From Lentibacillus amyloliquefaciens (GTDB taxonomy: Bacteria; Bacillota; Bacilli; Bacillales; Amphibacillaceae): a stretch of 64,000 bases of DNA. The translations under genes were made by a program, and so were the position numbers. The notes under the pieces were generated by a model. That model made no database searches, was not told where the DNA came from, and saw nothing but the letters and a program-made list of their open reading frames with translations. The stretch lies in assembly GCF_001307805.1 (NCBI RefSeq), contig NZ_CP013862.1, forward strand, positions 1,364,001-1,428,000. The letters are read 5' to 3'. Of the stretch, positions 28,194 through 37,242 are shown in pieces. Positions within the stretch are counted from its first letter, which is position 1. Every line of letters begins with the position of its first letter.

Positions 28194-28221
28194 AAAAGCC
28201 AGTGATTGATCACTGACTTTT
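28194..28221 (-). terminator. Terminator of ytxGH
   Basis: AAAAGTCAGTG / CACTGGCTTTT stem followed by TTGAC on the minus strand, directly after ytxH. Confidence 0.78.
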
Positions 28222-28228
28222 ACTGTGT

Positions 28229-28708
28229 TTATTTTGTTTCAGACTTTTCGACTTCTGCTGCAGCTTCTTCAGCTGCTTCTTCTACTGCTTCATCGACAGA
28301 GTCATTATTGTTGCTGTTTCTGTCGTTCCATTTATCCTGCAGATTCTTGCTCAGTTCCTGCGTTTTTTCCTGTGTCTTTTGAGAAAGTCTGGAAGATGAA
28401 TCAACGGCTTTTGTCTTTAAGTCTGAGCCTTTCAAGTAAGCTCTTTCTTTCAATTCAGAACCCTTGGTGTAAGCTGTATCTTTCCATTCGCTCCCCTTAT
28501 CAAGGGCAGTGTCTCGCCATTCACCTGCACGCCCCTTCAATTGAACGGCGCCTTCATTAATGTCACCTCTGAATTCTCTTCCGGATTTAGGTGCCAAGAG
28601 CAGAGCAGTGACAGCACCTGCAATAGCCCCCATTAGTGTGCCAATCATAAAATCTTTTGTATTAATGTTAGCTGATTCCTGGTTGTTATTACTGTTATCG
28701 TTCCCCAT
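28229..28708 (-). CDS. ytxH: YtxH-domain general stress protein with 11-residue repeats
   Basis: A 159-residue protein starting at ATG 28708 after AAGGAGGAATTAGAG. The YtxH glycine-rich membrane helix (MIGTLMGAIAGAVTALLLAP, residues 21-40) is followed by three 11-residue repeats at 66-98 (DTALDKGSEWK, DTAYTKGSELK, ERAYLKGSDLK) and an acidic, alanine/glutamate-rich end. The repeats resemble the amphipathic 11-mers of LEA-like proteins. In B. subtilis ytxGHJ are general stress (sigma-B) and sigma-H genes; ytxJ is absent here. Confidence 0.85.
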   Translation of the reverse strand: MGNDNSNNNQESANINTKDFMIGTLMGAIAGAVTALLLAPKSGREFRGDINEGAVQLKGRAGEWRDTALDKGSEWKDTAYTKGSELKERAYLKGSDLKTKAVDSSSRLSQKTQEKTQELSKNLQDKWNDRNSNNNDSVDEAVEEAAEEAAAEVEKSETK

Positions 28709-28721
28709 CTCTAATTCCTCC

Positions 28722-29138
28722 TTATTTAGGTTTTTTGTTATTATTCTTTTTCCAAAAATCAACAATCGAATTGCCCCATTTGAGGACTTCGGAGACTTTC
28801 TCCTGATTTTTGGATGCTGAGCTTGAAATGCTTGAAGACAGCTTCTTCAATGATTCATTAAACTCATTTACTGTGTTGCCGACACCTTTAATGCCATCAA
28901 ACAGAATATTCAGCTTGTCTGACTTTTGATTGACATCATCTGCCAGGCTGTTCGTTTTCTCGAGCAGCTCAGTGGTTTCAGATGTAATCCCCTGCATTTG
29001 CGACTCAAGATTCTCCAGGGTGCCGGATACATTACTCATCGTCCGCTGTGTTGCTTTAAGCGTTTTAATCACATAAACAACGAGCACCGTAATTGCAGCC
29101 GCAACAATAAGGGCAGCTATGTACAATAAAATCTCCAT
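28722..29138 (-). CDS. ytxG: DUF948 membrane protein YtxG
   Basis: A 138-residue protein with one N-terminal helix (residues 3-25, ILLYIAALIVAAAITVLVVYVI) and a coiled-coil domain of the DUF948 type. The ATG at 29138 lies downstream of AAGGAG with a slightly long spacing; the longer frame from 29174 has no better site. It precedes ytxH by 13 bp, forming an operon. The function is unknown; in B. subtilis the operon responds to general stress. Confidence 0.85.
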   Translation of the reverse strand: MEILLYIAALIVAAAITVLVVYVIKTLKATQRTMSNVSGTLENLESQMQGITSETTELLEKTNSLADDVNQKSDKLNILFDGIKGVGNTVNEFNESLKKLSSSISSSASKNQEKVSEVLKWGNSIVDFWKKNNNKKPK

Positions 29139-29446
29139 TGCCTGACCAACTCCTTCGATTCGGGAATAGTTCAATTAAGCGATGCGTGTTCGGAAGATTG
29201 CAAATGAATGCAGATGACGTATTCTTTACATAATATTCCCCAATCACAACTGTGCAAACGTTCCGCAAGTGCAGTCCGAATTCGCCCATACATCTGCCAT
29301 ATTTATACTATAACGGATTTTAACGATAATTTCGACAGATATGTGAAAAAATCAATAATCAAATATAAGAAAAGTTCAGCTTACCCCTCGTTTTCCCCCA
29401 AGTCAGAGGCCGGGATTCAAAAGAAAACGTTCACCTAAAATCATAT
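29139..29446. other. Upstream region of ytxGH, no gene seen
   Basis: About 300 bp between ytxG and the murC terminator. It should hold the ytxGH promoter; I could not find a clear sigma-B pair. No repeat or convincing small frame is present. Confidence 0.45.
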
Positions 29447-29478
29447 AAAAAAGAGCCCGTTAAAATTGGCTCCTTTTT
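29447..29478 (-). terminator. Terminator of murC
   Basis: AAAAAGGAGCC / GGCTC stem on the minus strand (core GAGCC 29453-29457, GGCTC 29468-29472) followed by TTTTTTATATG. Confidence 0.75.
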
Positions 29479-29480
29479 AC

Positions 29481-30806
29481 CTAAGCTTTTTTTATAGGCT
29501 GATAATTGACGTAGTCCTGCTGATTTTCATATGCTTCTTGGAATTTCTGAATATCTCCTGCACCCATGAATAACAGCACACTGTCACGGTGCTCCATTAA
29601 CACGTCTGTATTTGATAAATCGAGAATTGCACTGTCATCAACAAGTTTCTGCAAATCCTCAATCGTCAATTTGCCGCTTTCCTCTCTGGCTGAACCGAAA
29701 ATATCACACAAATAAACCTTATCAGCAAGGTTTAAGCTATCGGCAAATTCCTGCAAAAATGTTTTTGTACGTGTGAACGTATGAGGCTGAAATATCGCTA
29801 TAATCGGTTTATCTTGATATTTTTTCCGCGCTGTTTCAATCGTCGCCGTTATCTCCCGGGGATGGTGAGCATAATCATCAACCAATATTTGAGTTCCGAA
29901 CGATTTCTCCGTAAAGCGGCGCTTAACCCCTTCAAACGAAGCGAGCGCTTTTACTTTTTGCGCTTTTATATCTTCATAATGGCAGATGGCAATAACGGAC
30001 AGAGCATTTAACACGTGATGATTGCCAAACATCGGAATCCTGAATGTATCATAATAGGTATTTCGGACAAACACATCAAATTCGGTACCGTGCTCAGTTT
30101 CCGTTACGTTCTGTGCCTGAAAATCGTTCGTGCTCGAAAAACCATAATAAACGACCGGCACTTTCGCCTGGATCTGCTGCAATTGTTCATCATCACCGCA
30201 AGCGATGATCCCCTTCCTCACCCGGTCGGCCATAGACTGAAAAGCGTTGAAAACATCATCAATACTTGTGAAGTAGTCCGGATGATCAAAATCAATATTG
30301 GTCATGATGGCGTAATCCGGTTCATAGCTTAAAAAATGGCGCCGGTACTCACACGCCTCAAACGCGAAGTATTTGCTGTCCACGTGCCCTTTACCTGTCC
30401 CATCTCCGATCAGATAAGATATGGGGTATGATTGATCAAGGACATGCGCCAGCAAACCAGTGGTAGACGTTTTGCCATGCGCACCTGTTACAGCAATGCT
30501 GGTATATTGTTTCAGCCATTCACCTAAAAAGTCATGATATCTGTAAAACGTTAATCCTCGTTTCTTTGCTTTTTTAATTTCCGGATGGTTATCTGAAAAA
30601 GCGTTACCCGCAATGATGGTATAGCCTTCTTCGATGTTTTCTTCTGAGAAAGGGAAAATAGGAATGCCTTTATCCTCTAAAGCTTTTTGTGTAAAAAATT
30701 GCTTTTCAATATCAGATCCCTGCACCCTCTCACCTGAGTCGTGCAGGATATGAGCGAGTGAACTCATTCCGGTTCCCTTAATACCAATAAAATGGTAAGC
30801 TGTCAT
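29481..30806 (-). CDS. murC: UDP-N-acetylmuramate--L-alanine ligase
   Basis: MurC, 441 residues, adds L-alanine to UDP-MurNAc in peptidoglycan precursor synthesis. The N-terminal UDP-binding [11 protein letters not shown], the ATP-binding [10 protein letters not shown], and the Mur-ligase central and C-terminal domains are complete. TTGGAGGTTCATTTTT precedes the ATG at 30806. It is next to the DNA translocase sftA, as in B. subtilis. Confidence 0.97.
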   Translation of the reverse strand: MTAYHFIGIKGTGMSSLAHILHDSGERVQGSDIEKQFFTQKALEDKGIPIFPFSEENIEEGYTIIAGNAFSDNHPEIKKAKKRGLTFYRYHDFLGEWLKQYTSIAVTGAHGKTSTTGLLAHVLDQSYPISYLIGDGTGKGHVDSKYFAFEACEYRRHFLSYEPDYAIMTNIDFDHPDYFTSIDDVFNAFQSMADRVRKGIIACGDDEQLQQIQAKVPVVYYGFSSTNDFQAQNVTETEHGTEFDVFVRNTYYDTFRIPMFGNHHVLNALSVIAICHYEDIKAQKVKALASFEGVKRRFTEKSFGTQILVDDYAHHPREITATIETARKKYQDKPIIAIFQPHTFTRTKTFLQEFADSLNLADKVYLCDIFGSAREESGKLTIEDLQKLVDDSAILDLSNTDVLMEHRDSVLLFMGAGDIQKFQEAYENQQDYVNYQPIKKA

Positions 30807-31169
30807 AAAAATGAACCTCCAAATTTATATCTGTCTAACTAAATGATTTATTACTTCCAACATTGCTATTTTGTCATTATAGCAAATAAATACGGAGAAT
30901 AAAATATTTAGAAAGGCAGAGCTTAAACGGTCTTAATTTATTTACTTTGCAAGTAATAGCCAACTTCCCCAGGGATGTTTTCATCAATAAGGCGATAAAG
31001 GGCAGCGGCTTTTATCGCCTGAAAAGGCGGCCGCTTTTATGACATTATATACATCCACTGCTTTTGATGTTCATCCCACGAATGTCACATGATCCATGCG
31101 AGATAAAAATAGACCGCTGAAAAATTCGTTCTATCCTATAATATAAAAACAGGATGAATCAAGCAAGTA
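30807..31169. other. Intergenic region with two mutually exclusive hairpins
   Basis: 363 bp without a gene between murC and sftA. AGGCGATAAA (30990-30999) can pair with TTTATCGCCT (31011-31020), while AGCGGC (31004-31009) plus CGCC can pair with GGCGGCCGCT (31026-31035). The two stems share bases and exclude each other. The murC promoter and sftA terminator should also lie here. Confidence 0.55.
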
Positions 31170-33371
31170 TTAGTTTTCCAATTGGGCAGCTGATACTAAC
31201 ACATCACGTGGTTTACTGCCATTTTGCTGTGCAATGATTCCCCTATTTTCCATAACATCCATCAATCTAGCGGCCCGGTTATAGCCAATTTTAAAATGAC
31301 GCTGAATCAACGATGTGCTTGCACTATTATGATGGATGACAAAATCAATGGCATCTTCCAGCAGCTCGTCTGTCTGCTCATCCTTTGAAACATCCTGAAG
31401 CAATTGCTCCTCTTCAAACACATATGCCGGCTCTGCCAAAGTGCGCGCATAATCAGTGACACGTTCGATCTCTTCATCCGACACAAACGCCCCCTGCAGC
31501 CTTATGCTTTTGCCCGCACCATTTTCAGTAAACAGCATATCACCTTTTCCGAGCAGTTTTTCTGCTCCGCCGGTATCAATAATCGTTTTTGAATCAACTT
31601 GTGAAGACACACTGAAAGCAATCCGAGTCGGTATATTTGCTTTAATCAGACCTGTTATGACATCAACCGATGGGCGTTGTGTAGCCACAAGCAAATGAAT
31701 CCCGCAGGCTCGTGCTTTCTGAGCGATCCGGCTGATGGAATCCTCAACATCCTGAGGTGAGACCATCATCAGATCAGCCAATTCGTCAATGACGATGACG
31801 ATAAACGGCATTTTATCTTCAGGGCGATTCTGCTTTCTCATGTTTTGGTTGAAACGTTCGATATCGCGGACACCTTCTCTCACAAAGGCATCATAGCGTT
31901 TATCCATCTCATTGACGGCCCATTTCAAAGATGCGGTTGCCGCTTTCACATCGGTAATCACCGGCGAGATAAGATGCGGAATACCATTGTAAGGTGCTAA
32001 TTCCACCATTTTCGGATCGATCAGCATAAATTTGACTTCTTCATGACTTGCCTTATACAAGAGACTGATCAAAATCGTATTGATGCAGACACTCTTGCCT
32101 GATCCGGTAGCGCCGGCAATTAAACCGTGCGGCATTTTTTGGATATCCGTTACCATGGGGTCCCCTTCAATACTTAACCCCAGCCCGATCGTTAACGGTG
32201 ACTTGCTTGATTGAAATGTATCTCTTTCAAAGATCTCCTGCAGACTGACCGTTTGTGGATGCTGATTCGGAATCTCAATGCCAACTGTATGCTTTCCGGG
32301 GATTGGCGCTTCAATACGAATATCCTTGGCTGCTAAACTTAATTTAAGATCATCGCTGAGATTTTTAATTTTACTCACTTTGACACCCGGTTCAGGTTGT
32401 ACTTCAAACCTTGTAACAGACGGGCCTTGCGTCACGTTAACCACTTTTGCCCGGACATTGAAATGTTTTAGCGTCTTTTCCAAAACTTGCTGCTGGTCTT
32501 GCATCCATAATTTATCCTGGTCTGTCTTTTGCTCCTGGTCGTTTAATAAATGATAAGGCATTGTACGATCTTGTTGCACTTCTTGTTTATTTTGGCCGGA
32601 GGTGTGCCCCCTGACCCGTTTTGTTCGCTGCGTGTGATTTCGTTTATCATTGGCTGACATCAAAACATTAAATGGCGGTGTTACAGAACCCGATTGCTCT
32701 TTTTTTGATTTACGCGGATGCGCGCTTTTCCTATTTCGGCGCTCAGATTTGGGTTTGTCAGGCGTTTTCGGTATCGTTTTTTCAGCAGGTGCATCATTTC
32801 CTGGTACCGAGTTTTCCCGTTCAGAGCTGTTTCTTGTCTTTTTATCGTCAGATTCCCTCTCAGTCTTGCTGTCAACCGTTTCATTCTCCTGCGTTTCAGT
32901 CGCTGCTGTCTCTTCCTTACTTAATAGATTGATGTCATGATCCTCTTTTCGCTGGTATGCAGGTATATCCTCAATTGGCTGTTCCTTTTTTTGTTTCTGG
33001 AAACCATATATCGGTGAGGGTACATCGCTTGCTTTGAAGGGTTCACTCTTATCAGGTTTATAAATCTTGTGTATATCCTGCGCCTCTCCCGGGGTTTCCC
33101 GGGGTTCTTCACGCGAATTTTCTCTTCCTTCCGGCTGCATCCGTTCATTTCTCGTTTTTCTCTGAAATGCCGGTATATCGGTCGATTCCTTTTGTCTCGG
33201 CTTATCCGGGATGACAGGAAATCGAAAGGGCCTCTCAGCAGGGTATTGATAGGTCATACGTGTTTGGATATCCTGGTTGCCGTGATTCAGCTTTTCTTCA
33301 GGCTGATCATCTCTTTCTTCCTTTTCCTCAAAAAAGAATCGGCTGAGTTTCTCTTTCCATCGACCCCACAT
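31170..33371 (-). CDS. sftA: Soluble FtsK/SpoIIIE-like DNA translocase SftA
   Basis: SftA (YtpT), 733 residues, clears DNA from the closing septum. There are no membrane helices. The first 260 residues are a very charged, disordered linker rich in K, E, D and P; the motor follows with Walker A GATGSGKS and Walker B-type VIVIDELADLM, then a winged-helix gamma domain for strand-orienting sites at the C-terminus (SLIQRHFKIGYNRAARLMD). B. subtilis SftA is about 950 residues; here the shortening is in the linker. Confidence 0.95.
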   Translation of the reverse strand: MWGRWKEKLSRFFFEEKEERDDQPEEKLNHGNQDIQTRMTYQYPAERPFRFPVIPDKPRQKESTDIPAFQRKTRNERMQPEGRENSREEPRETPGEAQDIHKIYKPDKSEPFKASDVPSPIYGFQKQKKEQPIEDIPAYQRKEDHDINLLSKEETAATETQENETVDSKTERESDDKKTRNSSERENSVPGNDAPAEKTIPKTPDKPKSERRNRKSAHPRKSKKEQSGSVTPPFNVLMSANDKRNHTQRTKRVRGHTSGQNKQEVQQDRTMPYHLLNDQEQKTDQDKLWMQDQQQVLEKTLKHFNVRAKVVNVTQGPSVTRFEVQPEPGVKVSKIKNLSDDLKLSLAAKDIRIEAPIPGKHTVGIEIPNQHPQTVSLQEIFERDTFQSSKSPLTIGLGLSIEGDPMVTDIQKMPHGLIAGATGSGKSVCINTILISLLYKASHEEVKFMLIDPKMVELAPYNGIPHLISPVITDVKAATASLKWAVNEMDKRYDAFVREGVRDIERFNQNMRKQNRPEDKMPFIVIVIDELADLMMVSPQDVEDSISRIAQKARACGIHLLVATQRPSVDVITGLIKANIPTRIAFSVSSQVDSKTIIDTGGAEKLLGKGDMLFTENGAGKSIRLQGAFVSDEEIERVTDYARTLAEPAYVFEEEQLLQDVSKDEQTDELLEDAIDFVIHHNSASTSLIQRHFKIGYNRAARLMDVMENRGIIAQQNGSKPRDVLVSAAQLEN

Positions 33372-33506
33372 ATGTATTCACTCATTTCTTTGTAATTCAA
33401 GGTATTATCATTTTAGCAGTTTTCTGATGAAATTGTAATACACAAAGGCGATCTACTAGATTACCCCACATGATAACTTATCGACCAATATGGGGGCCGT
33501 TGCAGT

Positions 33507-33542
33507 AAAAAACAACCTGTGCCAATCGACAAAGGTTGTTTT
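33507..33542 (-). terminator. Terminator of the ytpQR genes
   Basis: AAAACAACCT / AGGTTGTTTT stem with a 14-base loop, 5 bp after the ytpR stop. Confidence 0.8.
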
Positions 33543-33546
33543 GATT

Positions 33547-34149
33547 TTAAGATACAAATGGCTCACCTATTGTATACGTATCATCCAGCACATAAATCCC
33601 TTTTTCCCGGGGTGCATTCAGCAGCCCCAGTTCTTTTGGTGAGCATATCATACCATTCGATGGAGTTCCGCGTAATTGTGTCGGTTTAATCTTCATCCCG
33701 TTTGGCATAATTGCTCCAACTTTTGCCACGACCACTTTTTGACCTTCGTCAACATTTGGAGCACCGCATACAATCTGCAGTTGCTCATCACCTGTATCAA
33801 CCTGACAGACACTTAATTTATCAGCATCCTCGTGCTGTGACTTTTCAATGACATGACCGACAACAAACGTTGGACTTAAATCAAAATCAAGTTTATCATC
33901 AAGGTCATTTTGATTGAAGGCTTTTTTCATTTGATCCAGCATTTTTTCCGTCATGCTTATTTTCCCATTGCCGCTTAGATTAAAATACGTGGAAGCTTTA
34001 AAAATATTATAGCCGATAATTGCGCCTTGACTGTTCATTATTTTCGTAATATCTCCGCAGTTTTCATGTGTCTTATTATAACGGTCGCCATCCTCAATCG
34101 GGACTATCAGGACGTCCCCTATCCCATTTTGGTTGTAAAATACATCCAT
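33547..34149 (-). CDS. ytpR: YtpR, tRNA-binding (EMAP/TRBD) domain protein
   Basis: A 200-residue protein with an N-terminal DUF4479 region and a C-terminal OB-fold tRNA-binding domain (about 90-195; [23 protein letters not shown] and [16 protein letters not shown]). It resembles the tRNA-binding module of PheT but stands alone. Function is not established. AAAGGA nine bases before the ATG at 34149 decides the start. It follows ytpQ by 15 bp. Confidence 0.9.
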   Translation of the reverse strand: MDVFYNQNGIGDVLIVPIEDGDRYNKTHENCGDITKIMNSQGAIIGYNIFKASTYFNLSGNGKISMTEKMLDQMKKAFNQNDLDDKLDFDLSPTFVVGHVIEKSQHEDADKLSVCQVDTGDEQLQIVCGAPNVDEGQKVVVAKVGAIMPNGMKIKPTQLRGTPSNGMICSPKELGLLNAPREKGIYVLDDTYTIGEPFVS

Positions 34150-34164
34150 GATGCTCATTCCTTT

Positions 34165-34971
34165 CTATTTCTTTTCCGGACGATTTTTGGCTAGTATGAA
34201 GACCGGTTCGAGCGTTTTGTCTTCATAAATGAATGAAAGTGACGTGATCGGTATCCGACCCTCCGCAAAAAACTTCATCGTCATTTGAGCCAATATGTCA
34301 TAGCCCGCTTTATTCCGGATATCAACAAAAATGAGCACATCCTGATGCGGAACTGCGACAGCCAGCTCTCCCTTGGCATTGGCCAGCATTTCTTCGAGGA
34401 GAGCCTCATTGAGAATCCGGCTGGCATCATAGCCATCCTGTGTTGCTATAAAGTAAAAGTCATTATCAGCGACAGTTTCTTTCTTATAGTCATTGGTTAA
34501 AGACCTGACATTGAACGTCGCGATTTCATCCATTCGCTCCTGACTCCAGCCTTCTTCTTCCAGCATTGATTCATCGATTAACTGGTATGATTTTCCCAAG
34601 TCCAACGCATAATAAACACGCGTTTCTGCCGTGTGGTCTTTATAAATCAGTTTTTTGCCGCCATTTGTTTCGGTTGTAAACGATGTGGCCCGGATGACCG
34701 GAAAAATATTTTTCTCCATTCCTGAGAGGCGATGATCTTCATGCATGATTTTTAAAGCCTCTGACACATGCTCTTCAAGATCATCAATTGCTGACTCACC
34801 GCGTTCATTATACTTCGACACAACATTCGGCAGTGTGATGGTCATCCCCTGACCTGTATCTTTCCATTCAATCCGAAATGTATCTTTATCACGATTGTAG
34901 GATGTTTTATAACTTTCATTCGCTAATCGCTCCTGAAGAATTTTTTTCATTTTTAAACTCGTCATTTTCAT
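34165..34971 (-). CDS. ytpQ: DUF1444 protein YtpQ
   Basis: A 268-residue cytosolic protein of the UPF0354/DUF1444 family, starting MKMTSLKMKKILQERL after GGAGAG; a start two codons later is also possible. No catalytic motif is recognised. It lies in the conserved ytpP-ytpQ-ytpR cluster. An IS200/IS605-like relic is inserted immediately upstream, so its transcription may now depend on that element's promoter only in the opposite direction, or on a new promoter near 34990. Confidence 0.88.
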   Translation of the reverse strand: MKMTSLKMKKILQERLANESYKTSYNRDKDTFRIEWKDTGQGMTITLPNVVSKYNERGESAIDDLEEHVSEALKIMHEDHRLSGMEKNIFPVIRATSFTTETNGGKKLIYKDHTAETRVYYALDLGKSYQLIDESMLEEEGWSQERMDEIATFNVRSLTNDYKKETVADNDFYFIATQDGYDASRILNEALLEEMLANAKGELAVAVPHQDVLIFVDIRNKAGYDILAQMTMKFFAEGRIPITSLSFIYEDKTLEPVFILAKNRPEKK

Positions 34972-34997
34972 CCTTTTAGTCTCTCCTTTTATCATTT

Positions 34998-35378
34998 TAG
35001 TCGAGAAGACTCCACCCTCAAGGATTGTGAAGGGCGTAGCCCAATGAGCAGGGTGGAGATGAATCGCCTATTTGCGTAGCAAAACTTAAGTTTGCGTGGT
35101 ATAATACTCTTGTACAGATTGCTCTTTGAAAACTGGATATATGGGGTTGTGACAAGAAATGCTTTGTCACGTAAAATATTCAAGCAACAATCGTCCCACA
35201 CGTGCCGAAGTAGCGAAAACCAAGCAAAGTAGGGCGTGTGGTGAATCCAACGTACAAGATATTTTGCTTTCACTGTAGGGACTACGGGTAGAGCCTACTC
35301 AAAACTTTCGGTTACGAAGGTGTTCGTAGGAATCTCCCACTTCAAACAGTTCGTAAGAGCTTTAAGTGGGGTAGTTCA
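34998..35378 (+). mobile_element. IS200/IS605-like relic without tnpB, carrying a promoter and structured RNA
   Basis: About 380 non-coding bases between ytpQ and ytpP. The left end has a TCCACCCT/AGGGTGGA hairpin (35011-35057). The right end has a CCCACTT/AAGTGGG hairpin and ends GGGGTAGTTCAA, a terminus I associate with tnpB-type IS605 elements of bacilli. Between them lie an extended -10 TGGTATAAT (35097-35105) and two further stems (GTGACAA/TTTGTCAC; CACACG/CGTGTG). Hairpin ends, no inverted repeats and a structured 3' end fit an IS605-like element that lost its protein but kept an omega-RNA-like transcript. Confidence 0.6.
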
Positions 35379-35693
35379 AGAGCTGACTTTGTCCATAAAG
35401 GCCATTACTTCATCTTTCGTTTTTCGGTCTTTGCTGACAAATCTCCCGGCTTCTTCGCCATTTTTGAATGCGATGAAACTCGGAATTCCGAAAACATCAT
35501 ATTCCTGACAAATATTAATGAGCTGGTCACGATCCACTTCAACAAATGTGAAATTTGGATATGCTTGTTCAATTTCCGGAAGGACCGGTTCAATCACACG
35601 GCAATCCGGACACCAATCGGCTGAAAACACCGCAACCACGTTTTCGTTTTTAATTGTATCGTAAAATTGTTTTTGCGTTTCAATTGATTTCAT
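35376..35693 (-). CDS. ytpP: Thioredoxin-like protein YtpP
   Basis: A 105-residue thioredoxin-fold protein with the redox site WCPDC (residues 27-31) and the cis-proline in GIPSF. It probably reduces disulfides in the cytosol; the partner is unknown. GAGGATGATTTGAA precedes the ATG at 35693. The TGA stop lies within the TTCAA terminus of the adjacent relic, so the element may have replaced the original C-terminal codons. Confidence 0.9.
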   Translation of the reverse strand: MKSIETQKQFYDTIKNENVVAVFSADWCPDCRVIEPVLPEIEQAYPNFTFVEVDRDQLINICQEYDVFGIPSFIAFKNGEEAGRFVSKDRKTKDEVMAFMDKVSS

Positions 35694-35782
35694 TTCAAAT
35701 CATCCTCCATTGCTAATAACTATCATATCCTTGTTCCATCCGGGATTCAATCATCCTGCAGTTTTTTCACAGCAGAGAGGTA

Positions 35783-36316
35783 TTATTTTTGTACCGTGTT
35801 TTGATGTTCTTTGACAATGGAGTTGGCTATCTTTATCATGTCTTCTGCATCGTTATCCAGTTCTGATTTGGACGTATAAGTGGTTACTTTCACCCCGCCA
35901 ATCCCAGCCTGCAGTTCATAAGCATCTTCTTTATCAGGGAGCACACGGATATAACCAAATTTTTCCTGGTCTTTAAACGACTCAAGTAACAACGCCTGAT
36001 CGCTTTTAGCAGCTGCGGATTCATAACTTAATTCACTGAGCGGGTTCTCCAGATTGTTGTAAAACACGATATATGTCTGGTCCCCATCTTCAATGATGAC
36101 ATTGCTTGAATCCTCTTCTACAACATCCATGCCTGCAGGTAAATACATAGAAAAAGCGTCCAGCTGCCGGTTCGATTCAAATGAATTTTCAGCATAAAAC
36201 GTTTCTTCTGCGGTTTCTTTTGTATTTTTAATTGCCTCTTCCTCGGATTGCATGCTGCACCCACTGCATAGTGAAACACAAAACAGCACCAGGAAAGTGT
36301 TTTGCAACCTTTTCAT
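35783..36316 (-). CDS. Predicted lipoprotein, unknown function
   Basis: A 177-residue protein with a lipoprotein signal: MKRLQNTFLVLFCVSLCSGC, lipobox LCSGC with Cys20 as the lipidated residue. The mature part is acidic (many E, D) and has no recognised domain. It should sit on the outer face of the membrane. GGGGAAGAACA precedes the ATG at 36316. It is divergent from ytoQ. Confidence 0.8.
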   Translation of the reverse strand: MKRLQNTFLVLFCVSLCSGCSMQSEEEAIKNTKETAEETFYAENSFESNRQLDAFSMYLPAGMDVVEEDSSNVIIEDGDQTYIVFYNNLENPLSELSYESAAAKSDQALLLESFKDQEKFGYIRVLPDKEDAYELQAGIGGVKVTTYTSKSELDNDAEDMIKIANSIVKEHQNTVQK

Positions 36317-36470
36317 TGTTCTTCCCCAAGATATCACGTTACACTCAGTCTATGATACTATGAAATCTTGTTCAGACAAAGGGGATTATATTAATTCAGA
36401 CTTTTTCGTTTGCCTTGCTTTCTAAAACGGGTAAAATAGAATTAGAACTATGGTAATTGGAGGGATTTTA

Positions 36471-36911
36471 ATGGAACTGACAGTCTATCTCGCAGGTCAA
36501 ATTCACGATGATTGGCGGGAACAGTTAAAATCAAAAGCTAAAGAGAAGAATCTTCCGCTCACATTTGTCGCACCGCAGACAAACCACGACCGTTCCGACA
36601 ATGTGGGGGAAGACATCCTTGGCGAGCAGCCGGGAAATGTGTATAAGGACGATGCAGCTTCAAGCATTAACAATTTGCGTACAGAGGTGCTGATGCAAAA
36701 ATCAGACGTTGTCGTTGCCTTGTTCGGTGAAAAATATAAGCAATGGAACACAGCAATGGATGCCAGCGCCGCCATTACCATGAATAAACCGACGATTCTC
36801 GTACGGCCAGAGTCACTGATCCACCCGCTGAAAGAACTTTCCAATAAAGCTAATGTAACAGTCGAAACGGTTGATCAGGCACTTGATGTTTTAAGCTATA
36901 TTTATGAATAA
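36471..36911 (+). CDS. ytoQ: YtoQ family protein
   Basis: A 146-residue cytosolic protein of the YtoQ family, with a nucleoside-deoxyribosyltransferase-like flavodoxin-type fold suggested by the pattern YLAGQIHDDWR, NNLRTEVLMQKSDVVVALFG and AITMNKPTILVR. The biochemical role is unknown. TTGGAGGGATTTTA precedes the ATG at 36471. It is the last core gene before the 21-kb insertion; in B. subtilis ytoP comes next. Confidence 0.88.
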   Translation: MELTVYLAGQIHDDWREQLKSKAKEKNLPLTFVAPQTNHDRSDNVGEDILGEQPGNVYKDDAASSINNLRTEVLMQKSDVVVALFGEKYKQWNTAMDASAAITMNKPTILVRPESLIHPLKELSNKANVTVETVDQALDVLSYIYE

Positions 36912-36952
36912 AAAGGGCATGACGACTTAAGTAGGTTTTTGGCATAAAAATA

Positions 36953-36993
36953 AAACAGCTTAGTTAATATTTTACTGAGCTGTTTCTTTTTTT
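36953..36993 (+). terminator. Terminator of ytoQ
   Basis: AAACAGCT / AGCTGTTT stem (extended by AGT/ACT) followed by CTTTTTTT. Confidence 0.88.
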
Positions 36994-37083
36994 AAGATTA
37001 TTCAGGCAATCGCCCTTAACGGAACATCTATTTGGTATTCATCAAGAAAATATTTTGTCTCGCTTAAATTGACAAATCAAATG

Positions 37084-37242
37084 ATAAAGTGAATCTTCAA
37101 TCAGTGGGGGTTTTCTTTCTTCCCCCACTGATTGTTAGATGAACGAATCGGACATTTACTGGCAGCCACCCCCCACCTAATCTTCGTCGTATACGCGAAC
37201 ATTTGAGGTGGGGGTTTTACTTCCAGTTACATGCGGGATAAA
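37084..37242 (+). repeat. Dispersed 160-bp two-hairpin repeat, copy R3
   Basis: The best-formed copy: AATCAGTGGGGG / CCCCCACTGATT is a perfect 12-bp stem and CCCCCACCT / AGGTGGGGG a perfect 9-bp stem. The right end (TTACATGCGGGATAAA) reaches into the next gene and supplies its stop codon. It marks the left edge of the accessory block. Confidence 0.88.
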
